DNA of 64,000 nucleotides, from contig CANMJA010000014.1 in the NCBI GenBank assembly GCA_947498055.1, positions 34,891-98,890 of the forward strand. The letters are read 5' to 3'. Positions 45,571 through 54,460 of this stretch are shown here, piece by piece. This stretch comes from an uncultured Tenacibaculum sp. (lineage in GTDB: Bacteria > Bacteroidota > Bacteroidia > Flavobacteriales > Flavobacteriaceae). Numbering within the stretch: the stretch's first letter is position 1; every line of letters begins with the position of its first letter. The translations under genes were made by a program, and so were the position numbers. Under the pieces are notes generated by a model. That model was not told the DNA's origin and searched no databases. It was given only the letters and a program-made list of their open reading frames with translations.

Positions 45571-46194
45571 TTATTTTTCATCTATTTTCCATTCATTATC
45601 TTCATAAACAAAATTATTACTACCTCCTTTTTTCTTTATTTCCTTTACATATTTATTATAGACTTCTTCTTTCATTGTCCAAGCTAAACACCATTGTTTA
45701 AACCTTGGTTTATTTTTTCGAATCTCTTTTAAATACCATTGAATTTCTTTTGAAAAACAACCAATCACCTCCTCATACTTTTCTTCTTTTAAAAACATTC
45801 TTAATCTTCTAAAAGTTTTTAATATACCTTGGATTTTTTCTGATATAGATGTATCATGTTCTAGAACGTATTTTTCTATTAAATTCTCTTTGGTTATAAA
45901 TCCGTTTTTATTTCGATATACACGTCCGTTAGTTAATAAAGTATCTATTTTCCCGTTCTTATGATGCATAAATATCTTATAGGTTTGTAAATATGCTGTA
46001 GAATCTGTTTTAATCGCATTATTTATACCTTTTAAAAACATTTTCTTTTCCTTATTATTCATAGTAAATTTTTCTCCAGAATATTCCTGAAAAAACTCTA
46101 CTTTCTCAATGCTAGAGGCTTTAAAAAGAAAATCTTTTTGTACACTACATGATGTTATGATAGAAAGGAAAAATATATATTTAATTTTCTTCAT
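45571..46194 (-). CDS. Lipoprotein of unknown function
   Basis: The ATG at 46194 is chosen because it gives MKKIKYIFFLSIITSCSVQ, a lipoprotein signal with Cys16; the longer frame from 46305 would place that signal inside and overlap the next gene. The mature 190 residues are mixed helix and strand (FMHHKNGKIDTLLTNGRVYRN) with a helical C-terminal half rich in Lys and Glu and a few Trp. Nothing points to a function. It lies 11 bases downstream of a 68-residue membrane-protein gene and upstream of another membrane protein. Confidence 0.7.
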   Translation of the reverse strand: MKKIKYIFFLSIITSCSVQKDFLFKASSIEKVEFFQEYSGEKFTMNNKEKKMFLKGINNAIKTDSTAYLQTYKIFMHHKNGKIDTLLTNGRVYRNKNGFITKENLIEKYVLEHDTSISEKIQGILKTFRRLRMFLKEEKYEEVIGCFSKEIQWYLKEIRKNKPRFKQWCLAWTMKEEVYNKYVKEIKKKGGSNNFVYEDNEWKIDEK

Positions 46195-46205
46195 TTTTGT
46201 AATCA

Positions 46206-46412
46206 TTAAAACATTTCCATTTGTTCGTCTCCAAAAAAGAAAAACAACACAAATAAAAACACATAATAAAGTAAGAATGCTCCAATAATTATTAATGGTA
46301 TCCAAAAAGCTAAATATATCTTTTTATTACGAACTCCTATTTTGTTTACTAATGGCTTAGTAATAAAAGATAGTAACAACACTATTGCTAATAAAAAAAC
46401 TATAATAACCAT
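46206..46412 (-). CDS. Small two-helix membrane protein (68 aa)
   Basis: The frame encodes two hydrophobic helices (about 2-18 and 33-60) with a basic loop KIGVRNKK between them and an acidic end GDEQMEMF. It is first in a tight leftward set with the lipoprotein at 45571 (11-base gap) and the membrane protein at 44953. Spacing supports it as a real gene although it is short and low in complexity. Confidence 0.55.
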   Translation of the reverse strand: MVIIVFLLAIVLLLSFITKPLVNKIGVRNKKIYLAFWIPLIIIGAFLLYYVFLFVLFFFFGDEQMEMF

Positions 46413-46517
46413 TGTACTATCTTTAATTACTTAACTTCAAAAATCTCTACCCCATAACTCCTACAATACTTTACTCCTCTAATCCTCCACTTCTTAACTA
46501 CTAAACTTCTTAACAAC

Positions 46518-49500
46518 CTACTTAACCACTTTAATCCATTCTCCCCTAGTTCGTGCTATATAATCATTATCATACATGGCTTCTGCTTGTACACCTGGTA
46601 AATAATAATCCCCTAAATAAGAAGCATTCAATAAAACTCTAAACTTTTTATTTTTGTGTTTTTTTAAGGTAAAATAGTTACTAATGCTTGCATCTCGTAT
46701 ATCTGTATAATCTACTTGAGAAGAAGAAGTACTGTTACCGAAATCAGTAAAACGAGTATTTACAATTTCCCAGCCAGAAGGTATAAATTGTGTTAATGCT
46801 ATATTTTCTACATCCTCACCAGTGGTATTTCCTATCGTTACTTCCGCTACGAAATTAGTTCCTTGCGATAATGTGGTTGGATCTAATTTTTTTTCTTCTT
46901 TTGTAAAGTAATTTACATATACTTCTAAGTTTTTCTGTATTGTTTTTTCTTCTCCAACAGGTAAAATTCCTTTATTAAATAATCTCACATACAAAACACC
47001 TTTAGACTTGTTGTTTATGGTAAATGTATTATTCTTATAAACATTCGATAACTCACTCATGAATAAAGACTTAGATGTATTTGCTTCTCCTTGTGATTTA
47101 TTTAAGGCATAACTTGCAGAAATTCCTGAGTTCTCTCCATTTTTAATCGCATATTTAGCCATCGCTAATAAAGCATAAGAAGTAGTTTGGGTACTCATCC
47201 ATTCTTTACTAGATAATCTTTCTGCTATTTCTTTTGCTAATTTAATCGCCTTTACTTCTTCATCTAAAGAAGTATAGGTTTCTAAAGACATTGCTTTATC
47301 TCTAATTTCAGAACCATAATTATAGTAATACCTTCTTTTGGTATAGGTTTCTTCTCCTAAACTATTCAAGATCGATTTTGCTATCGATTTCTTTCCTATT
47401 AATGCATAGGCACTAGCTAAACGTTTTTTAACTTTATTAGATAAATTATTCATTTCTCGTAAACGATTCATCGATGCCAAATCTGGCTTATTTACCAAAC
47501 TTAATGTGTACAAACGATACGCTTGTGTAAGCGCATTATTAGAATACTGCGATGTGTTTCTCCAAGTTCTTGCTTGTTGTTTTTGATAATTTATCCATTT
47601 CGATTTAAACCCGATAGGTAATGTATATCCTTTCTTAGAAGCTTCTACCATAAAATGCCCAGCATACGAAGTTCCCCATGCATTTGCTCTATTTCCCCCT
47701 TGCCAATAACTTAAACCTCCATTAGAGATTTGAAAATTAGAAAGACGTTGTATGGTTGCTTTTATATTTCTTTCTATAGAATTTTTCTTTTCTTGTGATA
47801 ATTCAAACAACTCTGGTAAAAATAATTGTGGAAAAGCACTCGATGTTGTTTGTTCTACACAACCATGCGGATAGCGTATTAAATACTCCATTCGTTTGGT
47901 AAAATTCATTGGTGGCAATGTCGATAATTCTATACTTGCGGTATTTGTACCTAAAGTTCCGAAAGTAGCAAAATTAATTTCACTTTGTTCGTTTGATTTT
48001 AACACCAAGTCTTTTACTTCTGTTGTTACTGGATTCGGATTTAACACATCTATTTCTACTTCATAAAAAGCCTTTTCTAATCTGGAAGTTGCCTCTATTC
48101 TTACTTTTCCTATTCCTTTATAATCGTTTACTTTTAAGGTGAAATATGCCATTTTTTCATCTGGTTGATCAAAAGAAATAGTTTGCGATTCACTACCTTG
48201 AATTGTATAAGATGCATTTGGCTTTACAGTAACTTTTACATTTTTAATGTTCTTTTTCATCGCAAAAACTGTGATGGGTAAGGTTACGGTTTCTTGCGGA
48301 GTTATTTTACGTGGTAAGGATGCTAATACCATAATTGGTTTACGAACAAAAGCTGTCTTTTCTGCACTTCCGTAGGCTTCATTATTCGCATCTGAAGCAA
48401 CCACCATTGCTCTTACAGAACCAACATAATTCGGTATTTTAATGCTATGGGTTTTTGCTGCTCCTGCTTCTAATTTAAAAGGCCCTATATAAGTAACCAT
48501 TGGCTTAAATCGATTGGCTTTTTTATTTTTACTTCCTGCCTCAGATTCATCTCCTCCAATACTTAATATCTGATTTGCTTTTCCTCCATAAGCACCAATT
48601 ACGTCATCAAAAACATCCCATGTTTTTACCCCTAAAGATTGACGTGTATAAAATGTATTCCAAGGATTTGGAGTTTTAAATCTTGTTAAATCTAACAATC
48701 CTTCATCTACCAAAGCAATGGTATATGCCATTGGTTTTCCATTTTTCTCATTTACTTTTATGGTAGCGGTTGTTTCTGGTTTAATTTCTTCTGCTAATTG
48801 AATTTCTGGTTGTAGTTTTGTGTTGGGGTCACTTACTGAAATTGGTATAGAACCATACATTCTAATAGGTAAATCGTTTTCTGTTTGTGCATGTTTTTGT
48901 AATAAAGATACATTTACAAAAATATTTGGTGTATAACTTTCTAATACTGGAAAACTAAACTCTGTGGTTTTATCTTTTGTATTAGACCAAAAGTAATCTA
49001 AAACTTCCGTTCCGTTTTCAATCGTAATTAAAGCTCTACCACCCTGCGAAGAAGGAAATTTAATAGTTACATCTTCTGCTACGTTATAAGCATCTTTATC
49101 ACTAGAAAATGATAACATGGTTGCATTTGTTTTGTCTTGACTCCCTCTTTTTTTACCGTACCAAGAAGGCCAATCGAAATAAACGATAGAAGAAGTAACA
49201 TGCCCACTATTTTTATCTTTTACTTTTACCAAAAATCGTCCCCAATCGTTTTTATCAATCTTTAATTTAAAAGTTCCTTTACCATTATTAGCAGTACTTA
49301 CTCCCATTTCTTTGTATGTGGCATGATAAGTACTACCATCATAACTAGATACTCCATCCTCTGAAGAATTCCACCACCATCTCCAAGAAAGTTTATATAC
49401 TTTTACCTCTAAGTTACCAGTAAAACCTTTTCCTTCTTGATCTACAGAGGCTACATTAAAAGCATACTCTTGGTCGGTAAATAAAAAGTTTTTAGACTGT

Positions 49501-52019
49501 TGTTCTTCTGGCATATTTATACCAACATAAGAACCATAAGGAGATATTTTTGTAGAAAACACATCGGTACTAAAATCTCCTCCATTTTCATATACTTTCG
49601 TTATTAAACTCGCTTTTAACATTCCAGGAGTTTTCATCCCCTTATTTACAGAAAGTCTATAATTTGTTTTTCCTTCTTCATTTAATTTTCCTTCAGCTAT
49701 TATAAATGTTTCCGATAAAGTTCTTCTTGTTATATCATCAAAATGATAGTTTAAAAAATCAGGGAATTTTGTTTGCGTTGAGGAAAACTTCCCATTAATA
49801 TCATAACCTAATCCTCTTCCTATAGCTCCATGCAACCATTTTACTTCTAATTGCCCAGAAATAGATTCTCCATATTTAACCAATTTAGAATCTGAATTCA
49901 CTTTTATTTTTAATCGATTTGGTTTAATCGTTTCAATTTTTAATATTTTATTAAAACGAGCAGCTCCCACTTGTACATTTACATTCCAATTTCCTGTTAT
50001 ATCTTCTTGACTTGTTTTTGGTGAATAATTGTAAATGTTTTCTGAATTCTTTTGTAATACCGCTCTATCTATAATTTTTCCTTGAGGGTTTACTAACTCA
50101 AATTTTATTGGATGTTCTTGTGGTATTGGGTTTTCTTTATCATTTAACACAAAGGTTAAAAACATTTGGTCCCCTGGTCTCCAAACACCTCTTTCTCCAT
50201 AAATATATCCTTTAATTCCTTTTTGCAACTTTGCTCCAGAAACATCGAATTTACTCATCGATAATGCGTTACCATCGTTTAACTTTACATAAGTTGTGTT
50301 ATTGTTATAAGCTATTGAGGCAAAAAATGCTCCTTTAATTTTAGTAAATTCAGTAATACCATCTTCATTCGTTTTTGAAGTTACAATAGCCTGTTGTTGT
50401 AAATTTAATAAGGTAACCTCTGCTCCTTTAACAGGTTGTGCTGTAATAATATCGGTTACTGCAACAAAAATATTATCATTATTTCCTTTTTTAACAATGG
50501 TTCCTAAATTAGATGCCAAAATATTGGTGCTTACTTTTTTGTTATGATAATACGAAATGGTGCAAGGATTTTCTCTATCTCTCCAACGATAATCATTCGA
50601 ATAATAACTATAATATCTAGTATTATCATAACTTTTATCGTCTATTTCTTTTTTACCATATACAATAGTTGTATTTGTATTATTTTCTTCACAAGCATAT
50701 GTTGCATACTCTTTATAAAATGTAAACTCCACTCTATACATTGCTCCGTTTTCTACAGATACCAAATCAGCTAAATCTACCGAAAAAGCATTCGGCTTTT
50801 TTAAATTTAATCCTTGATCTGATAAATTCATGGTATATTTTACTTCTGGTCTTCCTACATATCTTAAATTTCCTTGGTTATTTAAGTTATTATTTTGCAG
50901 AAACTGTAACACATTGTCTTTATATATTTTATAAACAGTAACGTCTACAGCTTTTAAACTAACCGCTTTAAAATTAATTTTTAAATTTTCTGAATTTGGT
51001 AAAATAGTTCCACTTTTTATAAAACTAACTGCTGGTTTTTGCTCTTCAAAGTATAATGTATGTATTGTATTCTTTTTTAAAGATATTCCTTCGGTATTTT
51101 TAATTTCTTTAAAAATTTCCACATCTACTTTATCTCTATGCGAAGATGTCGGATAAATAATTAGTATGTTTTTATGTACTCTGTGTGTAAAACCTCTCTT
51201 TTGGGTATTTAAAAACTGTACTAATCCTTTTAAATTTTGAGAAGGTTTAATAGGATCTGAAAAACTAATTTCTATACGTTGCTTTGCATCATTATAAACA
51301 TCTACCGATACTACTTTAAAATTAGATTTTCCGGTAACTGTTACTTCTCTTTCTCCTTTAGAGGAAGATTTTAAAGTACTTCCTTCCCAAGCAACATTTA
51401 TTACTTTATCGGCATCAAATCGTTGAATACTATCTATTTTAAACGGAATTATTTTTGCGTATTTATCTACTGTATCAAAGGTTATTTTTTTAGACTGTCC
51501 ATCATAACTTGCCTTTACAATAGCAGATAACTTAGAATTTTCTATTACATCACTAGCTTCTACGGTTCCTTCTACATAATATAAATCTTTATTATAAATA
51601 GATGGTGGTTTTACTACCACATTAAAGTGCAATGGTTTTGTTTTTACATTTACTGTAAAATCTTTTAAATTTTCAGGTATGTCACCATACAACTTATCTA
51701 AATGTAAAACTACTTGATATTCTTTATCATTTTCTAGTTTTTCTTCTGGTACAAATAGTAAAACATTATTATCTAGAGTTATTTTACCTTTTACTTTTGG
51801 CATTATTGTTATTACATCTTCTTTTACATCGGTTGTAGTTACTTTTTTATTTAAATAAAATCGTAGATTAGGTACCGAAGAAATCACTTTATTAGGGTAC
51901 ACTCCTATATATTCTTTAAAATCGTGAACATCACTCTCTGTATTTTCTCTTTTTTTACAGCTTATAATTAGCATTGTAATGCATAAAAAAGCGACATATA
52001 AAAACTTATTCATTTTCAT
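46518..52019 (-). CDS. Bacterial alpha-2-macroglobulin lipoprotein (YfhM-like) with thioester motif
   Basis: The 1833-residue protein has a signal ending MLIISC near Cys21, so it is membrane-anchored in the periplasm. A chain of macroglobulin (MG) domains occupies about 40-1000, with the A2M bait-like region near 1000-1100 (GGDESEAGSKNKK), then LPRKITPQETVTLPI, the thioester motif HGCVEQ (Cys1387, Gln1390) and the helical TED domain to about 1640. It matches the periplasmic protease trap whose gene usually neighbours pbpC, protecting the cell during wall damage. Here the pair is separated by an accessory block. Length is typical for the Bacteroidota form. Confidence 0.93.
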   Translation of the reverse strand: MKMNKFLYVAFLCITMLIISCKKRENTESDVHDFKEYIGVYPNKVISSVPNLRFYLNKKVTTTDVKEDVITIMPKVKGKITLDNNVLLFVPEEKLENDKEYQVVLHLDKLYGDIPENLKDFTVNVKTKPLHFNVVVKPPSIYNKDLYYVEGTVEASDVIENSKLSAIVKASYDGQSKKITFDTVDKYAKIIPFKIDSIQRFDADKVINVAWEGSTLKSSSKGEREVTVTGKSNFKVVSVDVYNDAKQRIEISFSDPIKPSQNLKGLVQFLNTQKRGFTHRVHKNILIIYPTSSHRDKVDVEIFKEIKNTEGISLKKNTIHTLYFEEQKPAVSFIKSGTILPNSENLKINFKAVSLKAVDVTVYKIYKDNVLQFLQNNNLNNQGNLRYVGRPEVKYTMNLSDQGLNLKKPNAFSVDLADLVSVENGAMYRVEFTFYKEYATYACEENNTNTTIVYGKKEIDDKSYDNTRYYSYYSNDYRWRDRENPCTISYYHNKKVSTNILASNLGTIVKKGNNDNIFVAVTDIITAQPVKGAEVTLLNLQQQAIVTSKTNEDGITEFTKIKGAFFASIAYNNNTTYVKLNDGNALSMSKFDVSGAKLQKGIKGYIYGERGVWRPGDQMFLTFVLNDKENPIPQEHPIKFELVNPQGKIIDRAVLQKNSENIYNYSPKTSQEDITGNWNVNVQVGAARFNKILKIETIKPNRLKIKVNSDSKLVKYGESISGQLEVKWLHGAIGRGLGYDINGKFSSTQTKFPDFLNYHFDDITRRTLSETFIIAEGKLNEEGKTNYRLSVNKGMKTPGMLKASLITKVYENGGDFSTDVFSTKISPYGSYVGINMPEEQQSKNFLFTDQEYAFNVASVDQEGKGFTGNLEVKVYKLSWRWWWNSSEDGVSSYDGSTYHATYKEMGVSTANNGKGTFKLKIDKNDWGRFLVKVKDKNSGHVTSSIVYFDWPSWYGKKRGSQDKTNATMLSFSSDKDAYNVAEDVTIKFPSSQGGRALITIENGTEVLDYFWSNTKDKTTEFSFPVLESYTPNIFVNVSLLQKHAQTENDLPIRMYGSIPISVSDPNTKLQPEIQLAEEIKPETTATIKVNEKNGKPMAYTIALVDEGLLDLTRFKTPNPWNTFYTRQSLGVKTWDVFDDVIGAYGGKANQILSIGGDESEAGSKNKKANRFKPMVTYIGPFKLEAGAAKTHSIKIPNYVGSVRAMVVASDANNEAYGSAEKTAFVRKPIMVLASLPRKITPQETVTLPITVFAMKKNIKNVKVTVKPNASYTIQGSESQTISFDQPDEKMAYFTLKVNDYKGIGKVRIEATSRLEKAFYEVEIDVLNPNPVTTEVKDLVLKSNEQSEINFATFGTLGTNTASIELSTLPPMNFTKRMEYLIRYPHGCVEQTTSSAFPQLFLPELFELSQEKKNSIERNIKATIQRLSNFQISNGGLSYWQGGNRANAWGTSYAGHFMVEASKKGYTLPIGFKSKWINYQKQQARTWRNTSQYSNNALTQAYRLYTLSLVNKPDLASMNRLREMNNLSNKVKKRLASAYALIGKKSIAKSILNSLGEETYTKRRYYYNYGSEIRDKAMSLETYTSLDEEVKAIKLAKEIAERLSSKEWMSTQTTSYALLAMAKYAIKNGENSGISASYALNKSQGEANTSKSLFMSELSNVYKNNTFTINNKSKGVLYVRLFNKGILPVGEEKTIQKNLEVYVNYFTKEEKKLDPTTLSQGTNFVAEVTIGNTTGEDVENIALTQFIPSGWEIVNTRFTDFGNSTSSSQVDYTDIRDASISNYFTLKKHKNKKFRVLLNASYLGDYYLPGVQAEAMYDNDYIARTRGEWIKVVK

Positions 52020-52132
52020 GGTTAATGATTTCTAGATAGTTTAACTCTTTCAAAACTAATGAAATCTAAATTATTATTTTCTCTTTTATATAAATTCGTT
52101 ACATCTTATCTAGTATTCGTTTATCCTTTTAC

Positions 52133-52140
52133 TAAATTTG
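52133..52140 (+). promoter_or_regulatory. Putative -7 box of the MiaE-type gene
   Basis: TAAATTTG fits TAnnTTTG and lies 30 bases before the ATG at 52171. Confidence 0.45.
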
Positions 52141-52170
52141 TATTTTTATTAGTCATCTAATTTTTTAATT

Positions 52171-52752
52171 ATGCTAGGTTTAAAATTTGAAACAGAGACT
52201 TCTTGGGTTACTGTTGCCAAAGACGGGTTACAACAATTATTAATAGATCATGCTTTTGCAGAACAAAAAGCGGCAGCAAATGCCATGTCTATTACCATTA
52301 ATTATTCAGAAGAAACAGCTTTAGTAAAAGATATGATTGATATTGCTATTGAAGAAATGGAACATTTTAAAATGGTGCATAATTTAATGGTAGAAAGAGG
52401 AATGGTATTAGGGCAAGCTTCTAAAAATGACTATGCTTTAAACTTACAGAAATTTTTTCCTAAAACTAAAAACAGAGACGAAGCTTTGGTGCATCGTTTA
52501 TTAGTAGCTGCTCTTATTGAGGCCAGAAGTTGTGAACGTTTTAAGGTATTTGCCGATAACTTGGAAGATCAACAATTATCTGATTTTTATAAAGATTTAA
52601 TGATTTCTGAAGCCAATCATTATACCTTGTTTTTAGGATATGCTAGAAAGTATATGGATAGAACTATTGTAGATGAAAAATGGGAAGGTTTATTAGCTTT
52701 TGAAGCAAATATGATGAAAGAAAGAGGCGGTATTGCAAGAATTCATGGATAG
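52171..52752 (+). CDS. tRNA-(ms2io6A)-hydroxylase, MiaE type
   Basis: The 193-residue protein is a four-helix di-iron oxygenase: HAFAEQKAAANAMSI, then IAIEEMEHFKMVH, then LIEARSCERFKVFAD and ISEANHYTLFLGYA supply the Glu and His ligands in the ferritin-like pattern of MiaE. MiaE hydroxylates the isopentenyl group on ms2i6A37 in tRNA, using O2. Its closeness to MnmE and to a dihydrouridine synthase forms a loose tRNA-modification neighbourhood. It diverges from the alpha-2-macroglobulin gene. Confidence 0.88.
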   Translation: MLGLKFETETSWVTVAKDGLQQLLIDHAFAEQKAAANAMSITINYSEETALVKDMIDIAIEEMEHFKMVHNLMVERGMVLGQASKNDYALNLQKFFPKTKNRDEALVHRLLVAALIEARSCERFKVFADNLEDQQLSDFYKDLMISEANHYTLFLGYARKYMDRTIVDEKWEGLLAFEANMMKERGGIARIHG

Positions 52753-52763
52753 TTTTTAATATA

Positions 52764-52922
52764 GTAATGAGTACTTAGTATTGAGTATTGAGTATTGAGG
52801 AGTTTAAATATATTCAAAAATACAATAGTAAATATTTAAAATAATAACACCACGTGTGAATTCACAAAGTAATTACTAAAAATATAAAACTATCTACTCA
52901 ATACTAATGACTTAATACTAAA
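52764..52922. repeat. Facing arrays of 7-base repeats between miaE-type and DUF4268 genes
   Basis: Five heptamers run from 52764 to 52798 (GTAATGA, GTACTTA, then three GTATTGA), and four run from 52895 to 52922 (TACTCAA, TACTAAT, GACTTAA, TACTAAA). The right set is the reverse-complement type of the left (TACTCAA against TTGAGTA), so the two arrays could pair into a long stem around a 96-base loop. Confidence 0.7.
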
Positions 52923-52933
52923 ATCTAATAAAT

Positions 52934-53371
52934 ATGTTTAGTAAAGAAGAATCAGCTCGTATACGAAAAGAGTTTTGGACTAGCTTCGGAAAATCTTTTC
53001 CTAGAAAATGGCTGTTGTACAATACGAAAATTAAAGGTTTTTCGTTTAAGTTTCAGGCAGAGAGAAAAAAGGCTTTTATTTGTCTCGATTTGGAACATCC
53101 TGACGAGATAGCAAATGAATTATTATACGATCAATTAATCTCTTTACGTAAATTATTGGAAAGTGAATACTTACCTCAGGTTATTTTTGATGATGATTTT
53201 CTATTAGATAGCGGTAAAATTATTCGTAGAATTTATGTGATGTACGACAAGAAATTCAGTATTTATAATAAAGATACTTGGAGAGATTGTTATGAGTTTT
53301 TTGTAGAAAAAATGACTCAATTTGAGCTCTTTTTTTATGAATATGAAGATTTTATTAAGCAAGCAATATAA
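52934..53371 (+). CDS. DUF4268 protein
   Basis: The 145-residue protein begins MFSKEESARIRKEFWTSFGK and has the all-in-one domain of DUF4268 with the charged core FKFQAERKKAFICLDLEH and the aromatic tail FFVEKMTQFELFFYEYEDF. Members occur alone or at the end of nuclease-like proteins in bacteria and archaea; the function is not known. It ends eight bases before the CAP-domain gene, so the two are probably one transcript. Confidence 0.85.
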   Translation: MFSKEESARIRKEFWTSFGKSFPRKWLLYNTKIKGFSFKFQAERKKAFICLDLEHPDEIANELLYDQLISLRKLLESEYLPQVIFDDDFLLDSGKIIRRIYVMYDKKFSIYNKDTWRDCYEFFVEKMTQFELFFYEYEDFIKQAI

Positions 53372-53379
53372 AAATAAAC

Positions 53380-53868
53380 ATGACTAATTTTTTAAAAAAA
53401 TCTGCAATTGCAGTATTCCTAATTGTTTTAGCATCTTGTTCTAACAACGATAATGTAGAACAAATGAATGATGATGATACTACCACTTCTTCTACCCCTA
53501 ATATAGAAGCAGAAATTTTACGTTTAATCAACAATCATAGAACAAATAAAAATTTAACAAAACTCGAAATTTCTAGCATTATAAAAAAGCAAACAGACGA
53601 TCATACTAATTATATGATTGCGAAAGGGCAAATTTCTCATGATGATTTTAAGAAACGTTCCGATTATTTAAAACAAAATGATAATGCGAAAGTAATGGCT
53701 GAAAATGTAGCTACTGGTTACCCTACCCCAAAAGCTGTAGTGGAAGGTTGGCTAAAAAGTGACGGACATAGGAAAAATATCGAAGGAAATTACACACATT
53801 TTAATGTTACTGCTAAACAAAATAATAGTGGTGCTTGGTTTTACACCAATATCTTTACAAGAAAATAA
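53380..53868 (+). CDS. CAP-domain (SCP/PR1-like) lipoprotein
   Basis: The 162-residue protein has a lipoprotein signal ending VLASC at Cys20, an acidic stretch with four Asp (about 31-36) that resembles surface-export signals, and a CAP domain at about 43-160: ILRLINNHRTNKNLTKLE, HTNYMIAKGQISHDDF, MAENVATGYPTPKAVVEGWLKSDGHRKNI and GAWFYTNIF. The conserved His pair of the CAP cavity (HTNY and HRKN) is present. Bacterial CAP proteins are secreted, with few known functions, sometimes wall or peptide processing. Confidence 0.88.
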   Translation: MTNFLKKSAIAVFLIVLASCSNNDNVEQMNDDDTTTSSTPNIEAEILRLINNHRTNKNLTKLEISSIIKKQTDDHTNYMIAKGQISHDDFKKRSDYLKQNDNAKVMAENVATGYPTPKAVVEGWLKSDGHRKNIEGNYTHFNVTAKQNNSGAWFYTNIFTRK

Positions 53869-53882
53869 TTCTTAAAAAAAAG

Positions 53883-53984
53883 TGAAACCGTACATTAATT
53901 TAAGATAGGTTTGTTTTATAATCGGGGGAAAACCAATTAAATAACTTACAAAAACTATATAAAATTAAGTTGCGTACGGTTTCA
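53883..53984. repeat. Long stem-loop between convergent genes
   Basis: TGAAACCGTAC (53883-53893) is matched exactly by GTACGGTTTCA (53974-53984), 80 bases apart, with an inner GGTTT/AAACC pairing and A/T pairing between. It lies between the CAP lipoprotein and the DUF4870 gene and may be a terminator, an RNA element or a mobile repeat. Confidence 0.6.
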
Positions 53985-54019
53985 GCAATCAAATAATTAT
54001 ACTACTTTTCTAATATTTC

Positions 54020-54355
54020 TTATATAAAAGTGATGCTAAATGGATAATTTGGTTTTTCATTATTCCTTGCTTTTATGGCATTAAGTATTGGATAAATGAT
54101 ATAGGAAATTCCTAATACAACAAACCCTAATAATCCCAATCCAAAAAATAGTATTAATGGTATACATAGCAATACATATAAAAACATAGTTATTCTAAAG
54201 TTTAAAATTGCTTTTCCATGTTCATCCATTCCTCGTATTTCATCTTTCTTTGTTATCCACAAAATCAATGGAACAATAAATCCACAAATTCCTGTAAATA
54301 CATCTAGTAATTGACTCAAATGAGTTAAAGCTAATAATTGTCTATCTTCTTGCAT
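54020..54355 (-). CDS. DUF4870-type small membrane protein
   Basis: The start at 54355 gives MQEDRQLLALTHLSQLLD; an ORF extension to 54472 is out of family character and overlaps the MnmE promoter. The 111-residue protein has three hydrophobic helices with the DUF4870 pattern: an N-terminal ALTHLSQLL helix, IVPLILWITKKDEIRGMDEHGKA in the loop, and LNFRITMFLYVLLCIPL. Members are membrane proteins of unknown function; some are related to TM2-type domains. It converges with the CAP gene. Confidence 0.85.
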   Translation of the reverse strand: MQEDRQLLALTHLSQLLDVFTGICGFIVPLILWITKKDEIRGMDEHGKAILNFRITMFLYVLLCIPLILFFGLGLLGFVVLGISYIIYPILNAIKARNNEKPNYPFSITFI

Positions 54356-54438
54356 TTTTTTGTTGTTTATGTACTTAAAAGACGACTCACAACTTAATTT
54401 GTTACAAAAATCATTTCTGTAAGCAGGATTACTTATAG

Positions 54439-54446
54439 TATATTTG
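54439..54446 (+). promoter_or_regulatory. Putative -7 box of mnmE
   Basis: TATATTTG fits TAnnTTTG and lies 14 bases before the TTG start at 54461, implying a very short leader. Confidence 0.45.
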
Positions 54447-54460
54447 CAAAAAAACACAGT

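Noticed and set aside
46195..46305. Longer N-terminus of the lipoprotein at 45571
   Set aside because: It buries the lipoprotein signal and overlaps the 68-residue membrane-protein gene.
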